DNA from: Cryptomeria japonica
Taxonomy: Eukaryota > Streptophyta > Pinopsida > Cupressales > Cupressaceae
NCBI RefSeq assembly: GCF_030272615.1
Contig: NC_081406.1
Span: 117,312,847 to 117,376,846 of the forward strand
DNA: 64,000 nt
Direction: 5' to 3'
Below, piece after piece: positions 1 through 12,849 of the stretch (within the stretch, counting starts at the first letter, position 1; each line of letters opens with the position of its first letter). Both the position numbers and the translations under genes were made by a program. The notes under the pieces are model-generated. The model saw nothing but the letters and a program-made list of their open reading frames with translations, was not told the origin of the DNA and ran no database searches.

Positions 1-2
1 GT

Positions 3-206
3 TCAGCTGTTGTTGAAGGCACCTATTATAAACAAATAAAGATAGATACAAATGGTGTAACATTCATTGATTATATGCTTGGCCAAAAAGTTCTACACTA
101 CAGTCACTTAGTAATAGCGACAAGATTGCAGTTGGAGACATTTCCAAAAAGAGGACGTGGCAACCAAAAGTGGAGGTTGCCTATTGAAGATCATGAAATT
201 TTTTAG
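3..206 (+). CDS. 3' end of an unrecognised plus-strand gene (cut by window edge)
   Basis: An open frame enters from the left edge and runs 67 codons to a TAG at 204-206. The residues include FIDYMLGQKVLHYSHL and a basic stretch KRGRGNQKWRLP just before the end, so the composition is that of a real protein and not of the surrounding AT-rich DNA. I do not recognise the family. It points towards the minus-strand gene that ends at 10071, with a tandem array between them. This matches the layout of the two-gene transposons further right, so I infer it is one gene of a transposable element. It could equally be the end of a host gene. Confidence 0.4.
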   Translation, partial: SAVVEGTYYKQIKIDTNGVTFIDYMLGQKVLHYSHLVIATRLQLETFPKRGRGNQKWRLPIEDHEIF

Positions 207-551
207 AAATTATAAAAGATAGGAAGAATCCAGATTATATGTACCATGAGCTTTAAGTTAACTTGTCATGTTTGAACAAGTAAATTATATTAGATATAAG
301 TCTTATTTTGATAAACTCATATATATATTTAGATATTTCTAGACATGTGTAGCAATTTAGATAACTTGTAGAAACTTAGTTTTGTTGATGCATTTATTTT
401 ACATTTTATACGTTGATTGTACATGTTTTATTCTTAAATTAAATATTTTGTGTCTATGCATTGAACATGTATACATATTGATTTTAATTTTTAATTTTAT
501 TTATGTGTATGGATTCATTTCATTACATGTTGTCTTAAGGGGTTATTTAAA
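207..551. other. AT-rich spacer
   Basis: About 345 bases of AT-rich DNA follow the gene end. Short variants of a CATGTATGGATTC motif begin to appear near the right side and grade into the tandem array that follows. No open frame here looks like a protein. Confidence 0.6.
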
Positions 552-1358
552 CACATGTATGGATTCATTTATATTTGTACACATGCATGGATTCATTTTA
601 TTCATTTAATTTTGATTTACACATGTATAGTTTCATTTCATTATGTTGTATATATAGTTACACACATATATATAGTTTCACTAAAATGAATAACTAATTA
701 CATTGTCTTAAGATGTTTTAAATGGTCTTAAGGGGATTTAAGGGGATATTTGAGTCATTGATTCTTTTATATTTTTACACATGCATGGATTCGTTTTATT
801 CATCTATGTACATTCATTTCATTTATATTTACACATATACTGTTTCATTTAATTATGTTGTTTGTATTCATCTAATTATGTTATCCTAAGGTGTTTTAAG
901 TAGTCTTAAGGGGATTTAAGGGGATATTTACATTATTGATTCTTTTATATTTTTACACATGCATGGATTCATTTTATTCATCTATGTAGATTCATTTGAT
1001 TTATATTTACACATATATTATTTCATTTAATTTTTTTGTTTCGATTCATCTAATTATGTTGTCCTGAGGTATTTTAAGTGGTCTTAAGGGGATATTTGTG
1101 TCATTGATTCTTTTATATTTTTACACATGCATGGATTCGTTTAATTCATCTATGTACATTCATTTCATTTATATTTATACATATTGTTTCATTTAATTAT
1201 TTTGTTTTGATTCATCTAATTATGTTGTCCTAAGGTGTTTTAAGTGGTCTTAAGGGGATTTAAGGGGATATTTACATCATTGATTCTTTTATATTTTTAC
1301 ACATGCATGAATTCATTTTATTCATCTATGTACATTCATTTAATTTATATTTACACAT
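552..1358. repeat. Tandem array of about 175 bp units, left part
   Basis: The marker ACACATGCATGG recurs at 777, 955, 1123 and 1299, giving a period of 168-178 bp, with two degenerate copies near 552 and 579. Each unit also carries a block containing TCCTAAGG and TTAAGGGG. The array breaks off at 1358, where a retrotransposon begins, and resumes at 9228. Removing the element and one CACAT gives the expected 178-bp spacing between the units at 1299 and 9351. Confidence 0.85.
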
Positions 1359-2637
1359 TGTAAAGCGGAAAATCGCAATCGAACCCTAGTTGCTCTCCCC
1401 TCTTCCAACTCCAAGGAGAGAGAAGGGAGGTCGCTAGGGTTGATGGTTTTCACTTGGGAGACTTTACATTCAAAAGAGGGGTTGAAACCCACAAGATCTA
1501 ATCCCACACAAGGAAAGATTGGATGCTAAATGCGTTTCAAGGGTTAAGACAGCAAGGCTACCCTCTTTTGTAAAGAATGTTGATAAAAGAATTAAGCTAG
1601 GAATGCATAGAAAGTGAGAAAGATTCGCTTATAAACTGATATAGGGATATAGGATGAAGCTGCGGACCTGGAATTAGCCGTAAAATGTCGATACGGCGCT
1701 GTCCTGCAAATTTGAGCAAAAGTTGACGGGACGATGGCGCCCGGCATGCACACGGTCCTCTGAAAAATCTGCGAAACGAAGGGGATCTGTTCGTCTCTAC
1801 ACAAGGATTCCAGATCTTCAATTTCAGCCGCGTACCTGCAACCTACACACAGAAAAGCGAAGACGATTGGGGGGTTAGGGATTAGGGGTTTGCCTTTAGG
1901 TCAAACCCTAGTTTTGGAATTAACCAAGAAATGAGAAATGCTGTAAATGTAAATGTCTGTAATGTAAAACAAGTACTAATACCTTGTTGTAAGGATGTTT
2001 GTATCCTTATGTGCGAAGGTATAGATGTTGTTGTTTGTTGTATGTAGTATGTAGTATGTAGCATGTAGTAAGTGATCTCCTCTTCAATGGTTGAATCCTT
2101 GTCTTGAATGCAACACTTAGCCTTGAATGGAGACTTGGAATGATCAATTGCTTGAAGGAATGCTTGAATGCTTGAATGCTTGAGTATAGTTTCCACGCTT
2201 TTTCCGTCATGTATGGATATGTCCAAATGAGAGAGGAAAATGTAGTTTATATATTTGCTAATTAGGGTTAAAAGACTAATTTTCCCGACCTTAGGCCGAC
2301 CAGGAAAGTTTATTTTCCAATTTGCAAACAAAAAGACCCAAAGTCCAAAAGGAAACCAGACCCAAAATAGGGCCAGGGACCAGGGCGCTGGGCACCATGG
2401 TCTTGGGGGACTAGGGCGCTGGGCGCCCTGGTCCTGAAGGACCAGGGTGCTGGGTGCTCTGGTCCCACCTCCCAGGACAGCAGGGTGCAAAGGAGGTTCA
2501 GGCCAGGGTGCAAGAAAATGCACTTTTTAGTGTCATAAACAGGTTTCGGGGTCTCCATTCAGGTTGCGTGTTGCGTCGCCATCATGAAGACCAAAATGCA
2601 GTCGAAATTGCAAGTGTCGCAATTTTAGGACGCTACA
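1359..2637 (-). repeat. 3' LTR of the gag-protease gypsy element
   Basis: This is 1,279 bp, closely matching the LTR at 8010-9227 but about 61 bp longer. The extra length is an expansion near 2381-2463 of a GC-rich unit built on CCAGGGCGCTGGGC, present as about three copies here and one in the other LTR. Because the element is on the minus strand, this is its downstream LTR. Confidence 0.92.
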
Positions 2638-2652
2638 TTTAGCCCCCACTTT
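2638..2652 (-). other. Polypurine tract of the gypsy element
   Basis: On the minus strand the bases directly before the 3' LTR read AAAGTGGGGGCTAAA, a typical plus-strand-synthesis primer tract abutting the TG of the LTR. Confidence 0.8.
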
Positions 2653-3385
2653 AGCGGGAGTATAGGCGTATGCTCATACTTCCGGTAAAGTACAAGGAAA
2701 CAACATTGAAAGACTTTCACCACGTCAAGGAGGCAAGACACACCAAGCCCCCAGTGGACTAAGGATCTTACGACTTCGATTGACAAAGTAAAAGGGAAAA
2801 TCACGAGGGAAAACCATGACTGTCAGTAGTGAGGTTCCCTCACTATGAGTCATGCAAAAGAAATACCAAAAATTTTCAAGGCAAAGCTAAGTTTGCCAAG
2901 AAATTTTCGAGTATCTTGAAAGGATAGACGGGGTGTATGCCCCCCTATGTTAAAGCGATCGCACACACCTCAACGGGGGTGATTGTTTTCACGTAGTGAT
3001 ACACATAAGAAATGAGAAAGGAAAGGAGCACGTTATCACAAAGATTTAGCCCCCAAGTGTGAGATAAACCCAAGAATAATAGATACAAAACACAAAGCAC
3101 GAGGTGACTTCGCTTTCCTCGGGGTCAGTATGCTGTATGATAAGTCATGTATATATATCATATGTATGTATGCATAATTGTTCTTCATTCCCCAATCAAG
3201 GAATGTCACCTAGAAGAAGGGAACACATGTGTCTTTTGAGTCAACATGAGAGAGACCAAAAGAGATCTCAATGCTTTGCATCGTCCTCAAGTAGACAGCA
3301 CTAAGGACAACAAATAGAAGAATGAGAATAACGTATAGAAGAAGTAACAAAAGAGAGGAGGAGAGAATCTGCTATGCTAATGCAA
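2653..3385 (-). other. Untranslated 3' interior of the gypsy element
   Basis: About 730 bp lie between the end of the gag-protease frame and the polypurine tract. Short frames here have no recognisable domain. This is where reverse transcriptase and integrase would lie in a complete element, but the space is far too short for them and contains no remnant. Confidence 0.6.
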
Positions 3386-6300
3386 CTAGTCTAGCACGTC
3401 ATCTACCCCCCGATCTTGCTGATCAATGTTTCGGGAAGGTAGGGAACATGCTAGAGGAGGAACATCCAACACAGCAGATGGAGCTATCACAAGATCCAAA
3501 CAAGGGCTATGTTCATGTTCCAAGCCATGTTGTTCTTGTCTAGGAGCTAGGATAAGTGCTTTAGAAAATTCGTTAGATAGATGGTTATCAATATCAACAA
3601 GTTCATATTCACTATCAGAAGCAAGAGGAGTAACATGTTCATCATGAATAACATTTTCATCTATATCATCATCAAGATTTATAAAAATAGGATCTTTAAC
3701 TCGCACAGGATCAAGACCATCATGCATCTTATGTTTAGGAGATTTAGGCTCAATTTCTGGCTGAGGAGAAAATGGAATAATGCTTGTTGAGGGTGTTTTT
3801 GGAGATTGTAAAGTTTGAGAAGCAGCTGCTTGAGCCCTAAGACGACGCTTTTGTCAGCGTTCACGTGTAGAACGATTTCGTCTAGTCTTAGTAGGAAGTG
3901 AAGAAGATTGAGGAGGAGGAATGTTCTCATCCTTATCACTTGGGTGTTTAGGTTGTGGTCTCTTAGGCTGGAAAATAGGAGAAGAAGAAGGTCTCTTCTC
4001 TCTATAAAAAGGAGGAGGAACTGCTCCATATAAAGGAGGAATTTTTGGTTTAGGAAGAAGACCAAGTCCATCATGACGAGGAGGTATAGGTCTACTTTTA
4101 GAAGGTTTATTAGGCATAGACATAGTCACATCCATAGGAATGGGTTGGGAATCTTCTTGGGGAAAGACATTAGTTTTATCTTTCAAAGGAAGAACTTCCT
4201 TCTCAAGAATGATAGGAATGTCAAGTTTAGGTGTTCTAGGTTCACTTAGAGATAGGATCATGTCTGTTTTCCACTTTTGATAAGATTTGAAAAGATGATC
4301 ACTTCGCGGAGGAAGAGATTGGAATTGTTTAGGCCAAAAGTAATCAATAGGAACACTAGAAGTTCTTTCAGCTGGTTTAAAGAGACTATGATTGACAGTA
4401 ACAACTTCACCATTATGGGGAAATTTCAAACACTTGTGAATAGGAGATGCAATAGCCTTCATGGAAGATAGCCAAGGATAACCAAGCTTCACCCGAAATT
4501 GTTCGGATGAAGGAATAATAGCAAAGTTCACATCAAGGGATTTGTTATGGACCTCAATAGGTAATGTAATAGAACCAATTGCAGGAGAAGAAAATGCATC
4601 AAATAATTTCACAATCACATCTGTTTTGTCATAGATCACTTGATTCAATTGCAAAGTAAAATGAAACTCTTCAGTAATAACATTAACCATGCACGAAGGA
4701 TCAATAAGCACTCCACGACAAGGTGTATTCTTAACTTTTGCAACTATGTATAAAGGACCATCAGGTGCTCTAATGGTTTCACTAGAATCAAATGTGATGG
4801 AAGGTTCTTTAGGGATTTCTTGCTGCTCTACAAAGTTAATCACATTCGGAGTCATAGACACAAGACCATCAGATGAGAGAGAGGAATCATTAGCCTCAAT
4901 TGCATTAGAGGTATGAGAAGGTAATGGATCAGTAAAAATCTGAAGATTTTGGTTAGGAGGAGCTATAGATGTGTTGCCTTTATCATTCACTCCAGAAACA
5001 TAAATAGTATTATTATCAATCAAATCTTGAATCTTACCCTTTAAAGAAAAACATTTTTCAGTATCATGCCCAGGCTGACGATGAAATTGACAAAAAGATT
5101 TGTTATCAAAATAAGGTGAAGTAATCTTTGCAGGATCAATTTGCCTTATAGGAGGAAGAGTAAGCACATTTTGTTCCAATAACTTATTCATAATACTATG
5201 CAATGATTCATTCAAAGGAGTATACTTTCTTTCTTTCTTGAAAAATTTAGAAATAGGAGGCACACCTGATGCTGCATTCACATTGTTGTTGATGATGTTT
5301 TCATTGAATTTGATGGAATCTCTATTCAGTTTAAACTTCCCAAATGGTTGTTGACTGCTATCACCCTTATCACTCGGAGCCATAGGATGTGATTGTTCCA
5401 TTTGACTCACAGTCAGTTGATAATTGTGAAGAGTTGCACACAACTGTTGGAAAGAAGTAAACTCAGAAAATAGAAGTTTGTCTCGAATATCTTTTTGTAA
5501 ATTAGAAATAAAGATTCTTTAAATATCATTGTCAGGCATTGGAAAAGAAATTTGAGCATACAAATGCTTATATCTACCAATGAAATCAGTCACTTTTTCT
5601 TTAACACCTTGTTTACAATGCATTAAATCAATCAAAGTAACTTTAGGACTTATATTGTTTTGAAATTGTTGAATGAAAGCATTTGCAAGTTGTTCAAAAG
5701 AAGTAATAGAATAAGAAGGCAACGAACAATACCATTGTAGGGCTTTGTCTCTTAATGTTCTAGTAAACAGTTTTGCAAGCAAACTTTGGTCATAAGCAAA
5801 ATCAGTACATATTGTTTGAAAAGTCTTAACATGTGTTAGAGGATCACCTTTACCATTATAAAGCTCCAAATGCAGGATTTCAACATGTTTAGGAGGGATA
5901 GCTCGAACAATGTCAAGAGAAAGTGGGCTCGCAACATCAAATGTGGGCACACTAAACTTAGATTGATTCATAGAGGCAATTTGTTGCTGTAAAGAAGAGA
6001 CAGTTTGTGCAAGATTGTTAATGGTCGCTTCAGTCGAAGAATTCATATTAGATGTGTTAGATTGCGATGGAGGTGTTATGTTATTGAAAGAAGGTAGAGA
6101 GTAAGGTGGTGGGACTCTATGATAATCAATCATAGGGGATGATTGGACAGGAGGAACACTACAAGGAGGAATGGAATGGTTGAACGAATTGCCCCCTTGC
6201 ATCATGTTCATTTGTGGAGATGTAATAGGAACACTCATTGAAGGAATGAATGAAGAAGTCGGATTGAATGAAGGAAGAGGGTTAATTGAAGAAGAAGGAT

Positions 6301-6826
6301 TGCCCCCATGACTGGTGATCACAGGGGGAATGTCTTGTATAGAAGTGGTCATTATGTTTGATGTAAAGGTAGGTATGCTAGCAATAGAAGTTGTCAAAGG
6401 AATAGAATGATTGACTTGAGTGGGAGATTGTGTATAACCTAAAGATTCGGCACAACTCTTCATAGGCATCACATTTGAATCCACAATGTGTGCAATACCA
6501 CGCAAAATATCAATTCCATTCTTATCACTTTGAAGCATACGTTTTAGGCCCTCAATTAAAGGAAGAGCTTGACTATCGGGGTATTCTTGAGACATCCATT
6601 ATCGAAAATCGTCAAATTGATTATCCAATTTCGAAAGTTGTTCAACAAAAACCTCATGGAGAGCTTCTTCATCATTAGGAGGATTAGAGGAATTTCCCAT
6701 GTCTTCGTTAAAAAGGCTATTCAAATTAGGTTCCATCTCCTCGGTAATTAAACCTCGGAAAGACTTAATTCTACAGCTTCGTCTAACGGGAATAGTGTAA
6801 GTAGGGCTTATTGTTGTAAAACTCAT
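3386..6826 (-). pseudogene. gag-protease polyprotein, one frame with three internal stops
   Basis: A single minus-strand frame runs from ATG 6826 to TAG 3386 (about 1,147 codons), broken by TAA 6601-6599, TAA 5521-5519 and TGA 3856-3854 with no frameshift. Near 5.6-5.9 kb it shows the retrotransposon gag core (GKGDPLTHVKTF, KALQWYCSLP). Next comes a zinc-knuckle-like C..H....GH....C segment near 5.1 kb. An aspartic-protease-like domain at 4.4-4.8 kb has RGVLIDPSC where D-S/T-G is expected, and ends in YPWLSSMKAI and SPIHKCLKFP. After the protease there is only a proline-rich and acidic tail. The expected family role is capsid assembly and processing. Each stop could come from CAA or CGA by C-to-T, so the polyprotein was probably intact until recently. 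It is close to the fragment at 37.9-38.4 kb. Confidence 0.85.
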
Positions 6827-6839
6827 GCACTAGAAAGAG

Positions 6840-8009
6840 AGAGAAGATTTTGAATTTAGAGGTAGCAATTTTCAGTAAAATTAGCCAATCTTCTGGATTT
6901 AGGCTATTAAATGCAATCACGACAGTCTCCCGAAATTTCGGAAAAAATGTCCGGGACCATGGCGCTCGGAGTGCACACGGTCCTTGCAACTTTTTTTGAA
7001 ATTTGCAGGGATGAAATTTATGATGATTTTAGAGCTAATTTGAAAAAATTGAGTGATTTTATGATCTGTAGATAGGCCAAATTAAAGTTGCAATCTCAAA
7101 ATTGAACCCTACCAAGATTGTCGAAAAATGCAAAATTTGAATTTTGAAAAAGAGAGGGAAACTGAAATTTTGAATTTTATGATTTTAGAGGGAATGTCAA
7201 AAGCAATGCAAGTTTTGAAATTTAAAAGTTGACTCAATTTTGAACGCAAAATTCGATTTTGAAAGAGGAAATCAAAGTTGTTGTAATTAGGCACTTAATT
7301 TCAAAAGTCACAAAATGCAAGAATTTGAATAAAGTACTGAAATTTCGAATGAATGCAAACACACTTTTCAGATTTATGACAATAAGAACACAATTTTGAC
7401 ACAAAATTTCAATTTCAACAATTTTTTGAATGATTAGGAGCCTTAAACCAAGCAATCACTAGACCAACTTTGACTGTAATTTTGAAAGTGTTATAATTGA
7501 TAAAATCAGCCAAAATTCTGGATTTTAGCAGAAAAATACAGTAAGATCTTGCTCCCGAAATTTCGGAAAAAATGTCGGGGACGATGGCGCTTGGAGTGCA
7601 CACGGTCCTCGCAACTTTTTTCCAAATTTTCAGGGATGAAAGATATTGTGATTTTATTGCGGAATCCAAAGTTACAGCTGATTTGGAGATGTTTTGATCA
7701 GTGAAATTGTCGGACAAAGGTTGAATCAAGAGGGTTTCAAAAATTAGGGTTTTGACACTTAACCACTTAATTTTCAAAATTAAAGCACAAATATGAATTG
7801 ATAATTTGCAATAGAAGGGCAGATCTGAAACAAACATTAATAATTAAACATTTCGCAAGCTCAATTACTAAAAAGAAAATTTTAGGGTTTTTATGCAATC
7901 AACCTCTAAAATTTGCAAAAGATCAAACATGGAAATGTAATCAAGGAAGCCAATTTTCAGATTTAACCATGAATAATCAGAAAGGATGTTCACGTCAGGT
8001 TCACCAAAA
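6840..8009 (-). other. Leader of the gypsy element with an old internal duplication
   Basis: The 1.2 kb between the primer site and gag is non-coding. Two diverged copies lie about 620 bp apart. Anchors are AGCCAATCTTCTGGATTT near 6890 against AGCCAAAATTCTGGATTT near 7508, and CCGAAATTTCGGAAAAAATG near 6930 against 7554. Each copy carries the box GAGTGCACACGGTCCT that also occurs, changed, in both LTRs. The role is unknown; a structured packaging or promoter-derived leader is one guess. Confidence 0.6.
7987..8006 (-). other. Candidate primer-binding site
   Basis: Three bases inside the 5' LTR the minus strand reads TGGTGAACCTGACGTGAACA, starting with the TGG expected of a site that pairs with the CCA end of a tRNA. 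I cannot name the tRNA from memory with confidence. Confidence 0.65.
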
Positions 8010-9227
8010 TGTAAAGCGGAAAATCGCAATCGAACCCTAGTTGCTCTCCCCTCTTCCAACTCCAAGGAGAGAGAAGGGAGGTCGCTAGGGTTGATGGTTT
8101 TCACTTGGGAGACTTTACATTCAAAAGAGGGGTTGAAACCCACAAGATCCAATCCCACACAAGGCAAGATTGGATGCTAAATGCATTTCAAGGGTTAAGA
8201 CAGCAAGGCTACCCTCTTTTGTAAAGAATGTTGATAGAAGAATTAAGCTAGGAATGCATAGAAAGTGAGAAAGATTTGCTTATAAACTGATATAGGGATA
8301 TAGGATGAAGCTGCGGACCTGGAATTAGCAGTAAAATGTCGATACGACGCTGTCCTGCAAATTTGAGCAAAAGTTGACGGGACGATGGCACCCGGCGTGC
8401 ACACGATCCTCCGAAAAATCCGCGAAACGAAGGGGGATCTGTTCGTCTCTGCACAAGGATTCCAGATCTTCAATTTCAGCCGCGTACCTGCAACCTACAC
8501 ACAGAAAAGCGAAGACGATTGGGGGGTTAGGGATTAGGGGTTTGCCTTTAGGTCAAACCCCGGTTTTGGAATTAACCAAGAAATGAGAAATGCTGTAAAT
8601 GTAAATGTCTGTAATGTAAAACAAGTACTAATACCTTGTTGTAAGGATGTTTGTATCCTTATGTGTGAAGGTATAGATGTTGTTGTTTGTTGTATGTAGT
8701 ATGTAGTATGTAGCATGTAGTAAGTGATCTCCTCTTCAATGGTTGAATCCTTGTCTTGAATGCAACACTTAGCCTTGAATGGAGACTTGGAATGATCAAT
8801 TGCTTGAAGGAATGCTTGAATGCTTGAATGCTTGAGTATAGTTTCCACGCTTTTTCCATCATGTATGTATATGTCCAAATGAGAGAGGAAAATGTAGTTT
8901 ATATACTTGCTAATTAGGGTTAAAAGACTGATTTTCCTGACCTTAGGCCGACCAGGAAAGTTTATTTTCCAATTTGCAAACAAAAAGACCTGAAGTCCAA
9001 AAGGAAACCGGACCCAAAATAGGGCCAAGGACCAGGGCGCTGGGCGCTCTAGTCCCACCTCCCGGGACAGCAGGGTGCAAAGGAGGTTCAGGCCAGGGTG
9101 CAAGAAAATGCAGTTTTTAGTGTCATAAACAGGTTTCGGGGTCTCCATTCAGGTTGCGTGTTGCGTCGCCATCGTGAAGACCAAAATGCAGTCGAAATTG
9201 CAAGTGTCGCAATTTTAGGACGCTACA
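8010..9227 (-). repeat. 5' LTR of the gag-protease gypsy element
   Basis: This is 1,218 bp, the upstream LTR for this minus-strand element, matching 1359-2637. It carries a plausible TATA box (8905-8898) and the GC-rich box near 8374-8411 that is shared with the leader. Confidence 0.92.
8898..8905 (-). promoter_or_regulatory. Candidate TATA box in the 5' LTR
   Basis: The minus strand reads TATATAAA in the middle of the LTR, as expected of a U3 promoter. The same octamer is kept in the other LTR at 2253-2246. The transcription start was not determined. Confidence 0.4.
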
Positions 9228-9500
9228 CACATATATTGTTTCATTGAAATATTTTGTTTGGATTCATCTAATTATGTTGTCCTAAGGTGTTTTAAGTTGT
9301 CTTAAGGGGATTTAAGGGGAAATTTGCATCATTGATTCTTTTATATTTTTACACATGCATGGATTCATTTTATTCATCTATGTACATTCATTTCATTTAT
9401 ATTTACAGATATATTGTTTCATTTGATTATGTTGTTTGGATTCATCTAATTATGTTGTCCTAAGGTGTTTTAAGTGGTCTTAAGGGGATATTTGCATTAT
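9228..9500. repeat. Tandem array of about 175 bp units, right part
   Basis: This is the continuation of the array at 552-1358 after the gypsy insertion, starting with the second CACAT target copy. The marker ACACATGCATGG recurs at 9351 and TCCTAAGGTGTTTTAAG near 9276 and 9456. The array decays into AT-rich DNA after 9500. Confidence 0.85.
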
Positions 9501-10049
<549 letters not shown>

Positions 10050-10070
10050 AAGAATGGGTCACTTGGGGCC

Positions 10071-12435
10071 CTATCCTGAAGCATGTCTCGATCCATGCAC
10101 CTGCAATAGATTATGCATGCATAAAATCATACATTAAACATTTAATTTTAATGTACTAGAGTAATTTTTTTTAAGTAACATAGATTATGAGTGTTTGTAC
10201 ATAGACAAACATACCTTTGAAGAGTCTCTAACATTACCACCATGTGCATGCATGATTCTAGGACATCTATGTGATGAGGAGCTCAACCTTTGTGATAGTG
10301 GTGCATCCTGCAATGTTAAAATTTTGTTAGATATACATGTACACATATATTTATAACTTGCAAACTGACCCTTTAAAAATAGAACTTAAATATTTAAGAT
10401 TCAATTAATTTAAAGTTATAATGTATGTACTTGTGTCTCCTGATGAACAAGGTCGATGGCAATGTACAAATCATCAAACATCACCCCTTGTGCCTGCAAT
10501 ATAAATTACACATGAACTTGAATATGTACATTATTTAAACATTCATTATTAATCTTTAAATATATATATATCTAATTTATTTTAAAGATCAAATCTAATA
10601 TACTTGAACATGTACATGTACACATGGTTGTAGATAAACATACCTCGGGGTCTCTAACACCTCCATCGTGCACGTGATGGACTTTAAAACATTTGCATGA
10701 TGAATGGCTCATCTTGCACAATGCTCACTCATCCTAGACAATGCACACATTTTGTTCGATATATATATAATTTAGATCGCTTGAAATTATTTAATCAACA
10801 CCTAGATATTCATTTAAATAGAACTTAAAAAAATAATATTATAATTTAAACTTTATATATACCTGCGTCTCCTGATGAACAACTAGGTCAGTGGCCGCAT
10901 CCAAATCTCCATACATCGACCCTAACGTGATACCCTATATAGTTCAAAAAATACAATTGAATATATATATATAATTAATTTAATCTACGCACTTCATGTG
11001 TTCAATCAAGTAGCTATATAAAATTTCTAAATTAAAATTAGTAAATTATATATTATATAATTCATACCTCTCTTGCAGCATGTAAAGCTCATTCAATCCT
11101 ATTGATGTCAGAATCATGCAAGGAGCCCACTGCAACATGATCCCCCTCATTGTCTGGCTCCATAAGCATCGTAGTGAACATCCCCAAAAATCTTGTATCA
11201 GGTACTGTGGCTTGATCAACTGATGTATAAATAGGAGGAGGTGTATCCCGACCAACTGTTGTACGTTGGGGCAGGGCAGTAGGATGTGCAGCAGCAGTAG
11301 GTTGAGAATCTGTATACTCACAAACACAACTAGATGCACCCGGTCTACCAAGTGCATGCCTAACAAATGATGGGGCATCATGGAGTGGGATCCCATGCTC
11401 CATAGCAATGACCTGATATGCATCCAAGAGATCACTAGATAAGCATGCACTCATGTGTCATAAAGGATCTATGTCATGCATGCGTGCAACATCCATCGAC
11501 GATGGTATGTCTACTTGAATATATGGATCATCACTCACTAATACATCATGAATGCTAGTATGAGAGCTCAAAAAATATCTACCCACCCGATCTGATGTCA
11601 TCTCATCCACCTCTGTGGCTATAGTAGCAATACTGGAAAATATGGATTGTCCAATGTCATCTGGTACACTATCTGCAGCATGTGCTAGGTCCGCACTCTT
11701 GGAAGAACCACAGGGTTTGGACCAATCAATGCCCATTTATTAATGGGGAGGGGTGCACTTGGTCTTCTAAACTTATCTAAAAGTATGCCCTTCCCTTGCC
11801 TAGCATGTTTTACAAAATCGGTGTAATCAACATCATCCAACAAATGAAACTCTACAAACAATTGTTTGTAGAAATAAAGGGGCAACTCATCCTTTTGGGG
11901 CCACCTATGATGAGTGGCTAACCATCTAGGATAGATAAATGGTGCTACTAGTGCATCTGTGCACCTAGTAGGCATATAGCCTTTCACCCTACCAAAGGCT
12001 TGATAATGAGGAAACATGGTTTTCACATCAGCTGTGGAAACCCTATCATTCACCGTGTCCCATTTCACAATACCACGTACACTGCATGAAAGGGATCTAT
12101 AGAATTCCTTTGCATTGACCTCATCATATGGATTATAATTGTCGATGAGGTCAATCATATGAACTAGCTCATGTCTAATAGTCTCGCCCCTTTGTTTATT
12201 TGTTTGATCACACATGTTTCTCAAAGTGATATTTAAATGATCTAAGGAACATTGGAGTGCCTCTGCTATCTGATTGTAGAGTTCTTGTCTCTCCTTTTGA
12301 GTTGTTGCAGACCTATGTGACATCTGCTCACTCCCACGAGGATGAACACTAGGCTCAGAACTACTTGTGTTATGTGATCCAGGCTCGTCAGACATGATGT
12401 GAGTAGATAATGTAGATCTATATATATATATATAT
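10071..12435 (-). pseudogene. Multi-exon gene of unknown family, probably transposon-borne, with duplicated exon pairs
   Basis: Minus-strand gene with ATG at 12395. A large exon (12435-11068) encodes a start MSDEPGSHNTSSSE and later segments such as YPRWLATHHRWPQKDELPLY. It is followed by five small exons: 10934-10863, 10733-10644, 10493-10431, 10307-10215 and 10100-10071. All five introns are 114-150 bp, begin GT, end AG and are phase 0. The second and third small exons repeat the pattern of the first two: MYGDLDAATDLVVHQETQ against MFDDLYIAIDLVHQETQ, then VHDGGVRDPE against AHGGNVRDSS. Damage includes a frameshift between 11740 and 11685 and stops at 11458, 11089 and 10725. I do not recognise the family. 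Placement beside repeats and a convergent gene suggests a transposon gene. Confidence 0.65.
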
Positions 12436-12849
12436 CTGCACATATGCATGTATGTAGTACACATTAAATAATAATTAAAAATGTATACATACATTTAAAT
12501 CATTTTAAACATATTTAATCATGTAAATTAAAAAAATTTGATATATACATTTAAAAGAAATTTAAACGTCATAAATGCATACTTGAGTTAAAATTTTCCA
12601 AATATAAAGACAAATTTAATATAAATTTCTAGAGATCTATGCACAAAAGAAATTTAAACAACTATAAATTTAATTTTAAATTTCAATATGTCTAATTTAC
12701 AATTACATATATTTGCATATACAATAGTTAATTTGAAAATTAGTCAAATTAAGTCAGATTAAGACCCCATGTTAAGTCACAATTAATTTACAATTTTGCA
12801 TATACAAATTAATTAATAGGTCCTAATATGGTCTTATATGGGACTGTAA

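Larger units (their letters stand above)
1359..9227 (-). mobile_element. Non-autonomous Ty3/gypsy-type LTR retrotransposon (gag-protease only)
   Basis: The element is 7,869 bp and reads on the minus strand. It has two long terminal repeats (1359-2637 and 8010-9227) starting TGTAAAG and ending GCTACA, a perfect 5-bp target duplication CACAT (1354-1358 and 9228-9232), a primer-binding candidate, a polypurine tract and one long gag-protease frame. No reverse transcriptase, RNase H or integrase can be found in the 5.4 kb interior, so it would need enzymes from a partner element. The two LTRs differ by roughly 30 substitutions by eye, mostly transitions, so the insertion is fairly recent compared with the broken elements around it. 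Confidence 0.93.

Noticed and set aside
1882-2523. 213-codon frame on the minus strand, with a shorter relative at 8534-9148
   Set aside because: It lies entirely in the LTR, changes by an in-frame length difference of a GC-rich repeat, and has no domain. It is a chance frame in U3/R DNA.
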